Below are positions 20,227-20,829 of a DNA stretch of 20,829 bases, piece by piece; within the stretch, counting starts at the first letter, position 1; each line of letters begins with the position of its first letter. Location: the NCBI GenBank assembly GCA_036940085.1, contig JALLBK010000311.1:1-20829 (forward strand), given 5' to 3'. Below the pieces are notes generated by a model. It made no database searches. It worked only from the letters and a program-made list of their open reading frames with translations, and was not told the DNA's origin. The position numbers and the translations under genes were made by a program. The DNA comes from Discostella pseudostelligera (taxonomy: Eukaryota; Bacillariophyta; Thalassiosirophyceae; Thalassiosirales; Thalassiosiraceae).

Positions 20227-20829
20227 ATGAGATACGCTGCGGCTCCAATCCTTCTGATCGCGTTGATCATAGCACTATTAGCGCCGTCCTCCTCGTCGTT
20301 TTCATCCCAAGCTACACGTCAGCATCGTTTGAAAAGTCTTGTCGTCGTCATGAGCGCCACCGAGCAGAGTCAGCAGCAGCACCACCAACCACGCCACCCG
20401 CACTGCGACCTTCCCGGCGACCCATCATTGTTTTTGACAACAAACGTCAACCTGGGCGAGAACAAAGGTGCCATCATGAAAGAATTATCTTCGCTTGTTG
20501 CGACAGTTACAAGGAAGCCTGAAGCGTATGTCGGTGAGTGAGTGAGCGAGCGAGCGAGCGAGAAGTGTTGCATGTCGACAAGCAGAGAGAAAAGTTCTTG
20601 TACATGCAATTGGTTTGTATTTCACACGTTATCAATACTCTTCTCAACCACTAAAAACAGCCATATGCATCACAGATAATGCATCCATGATCTTTGGAGG
20701 AAGCGATGCTCCACTTGCACTAGGTTGTCTCTACTCCATCGGCGCCATCACGATGGCCAACAATGGAAAGATCCAGTGTGGTGTCACCGATGTTTTGGAA
20801 AAGTATGGTGTTGCACAAGATCGCATTTA
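20227..20829 (+). CDS. MIF/D-dopachrome tautomerase family protein with N-terminal extension, 3' partial
   Basis: Exon 1 is 20227-20533 and exon 2 starts at 20661 and runs off the window; the junction codon is Ala. 158 residues are visible. The core aligns with macrophage migration inhibitory factor: PSLFLTTNVNL at its start, RKPEAYVAICI, SMIFGGSDAPLALGCLYSIG, and VLEKYGVAQDRI. The family catalyses keto-enol tautomerisation with an N-terminal proline. Here the equivalent proline is Pro66, and Lys97 lies 31 residues on, the same spacing as Pro1-Lys32 in MIF. Residues 1-25 are a hydrophobic signal peptide (MRYAAAPILLIALIIALL then a Ser run and Phe), followed by a Gln/His-rich linker. The SSSSF junction resembles a plastid-type signal junction but is not a clear match. 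An alternative start is Met42. Active enzyme would need cleavage just before Pro66. Confidence 0.85.
20534..20562 (+). repeat. GTGA/GCGA tetranucleotide microsatellite at an intron donor
   Basis: The first intron of the MIF-like gene begins with three GTGA units followed by about four GCGA units. The real donor is set by reading phase at 20534; further GTGAGT/GTGAGC copies follow 4 and 8 nt on, so donor slippage would change frame. Confidence 0.7.

Noticed and set aside
1..20829. tRNA, rRNA, CRISPR array or transposon
   Set aside because: No cloverleaf, rRNA block, regular spaced repeats, transposase or terminal repeats were seen; the large inverted repeat is two protein-coding genes.

Overview
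This window looks like nuclear DNA of a photosynthetic stramenopile, most likely a diatom. The reasons are many short introns (mostly about 70-110 bp, GTGAGT/GTAAGT donors), Asp/Asn/Ser low-complexity coding tracts, short gene spacing, and a leucine-biosynthesis enzyme whose N-terminus is a signal peptide ending in an AFAP-type motif, as in proteins sent to a secondary plastid. The species cannot be named from the sequence. Exon boundaries were placed by hand from GT/AG sites, reading-frame phase and family conservation. Every multi-exon model given closes in frame except ArgRS, which is interrupted by the single N in the window.

Layout. 1-3420: two paralogous secreted zinc metallopeptidases of the pappalysin type (M43-like), arranged tail to tail. 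The left copy (+) loses its 5' end at the window edge. The right copy (-) is complete in layout but has an in-frame TAA just before the zinc site. 3421-4001: shared divergent upstream region. 4002-6607 (+): a five-exon gene for an unrecognised membrane protein with a Cys-bearing ectodomain, an Asp/Asn/Ala/Tyr-rich stretch and three C-terminal membrane spans. 7147-13705 (+): a 12-exon Strawberry-notch (SBNO) family DExH helicase-like nuclear regulator of 1876 residues. 13942-15697 (-): plastid 3-isopropylmalate dehydrogenase, convergent with SBNO. 16122-18438 (-): arginyl-tRNA synthetase. 18439-19202: upstream region with seven CCCGCC boxes. 19203-19526 (+): small coiled-coil hypothetical protein. 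20227-20829 (+): 5' part of a MIF/D-dopachrome tautomerase-like gene with an N-terminal extension.

The genes do not form a pathway. IPMDH and ArgRS are housekeeping amino-acid functions, SBNO is a chromatin/transcription factor, and the metallopeptidases and membrane protein are lineage-specific surface or secreted proteins. The most notable points are the inverted metallopeptidase pair (Cys-rich insertion inside the catalytic domain, Pro/Thr tail, nonsense codon in one copy), the tautomerase whose catalytic proline lies 65 residues inside the precursor, and several ordered non-coding motifs: a CCCGCC array, paired CRE-like and G-box-like sites, and 3'-end hairpins.
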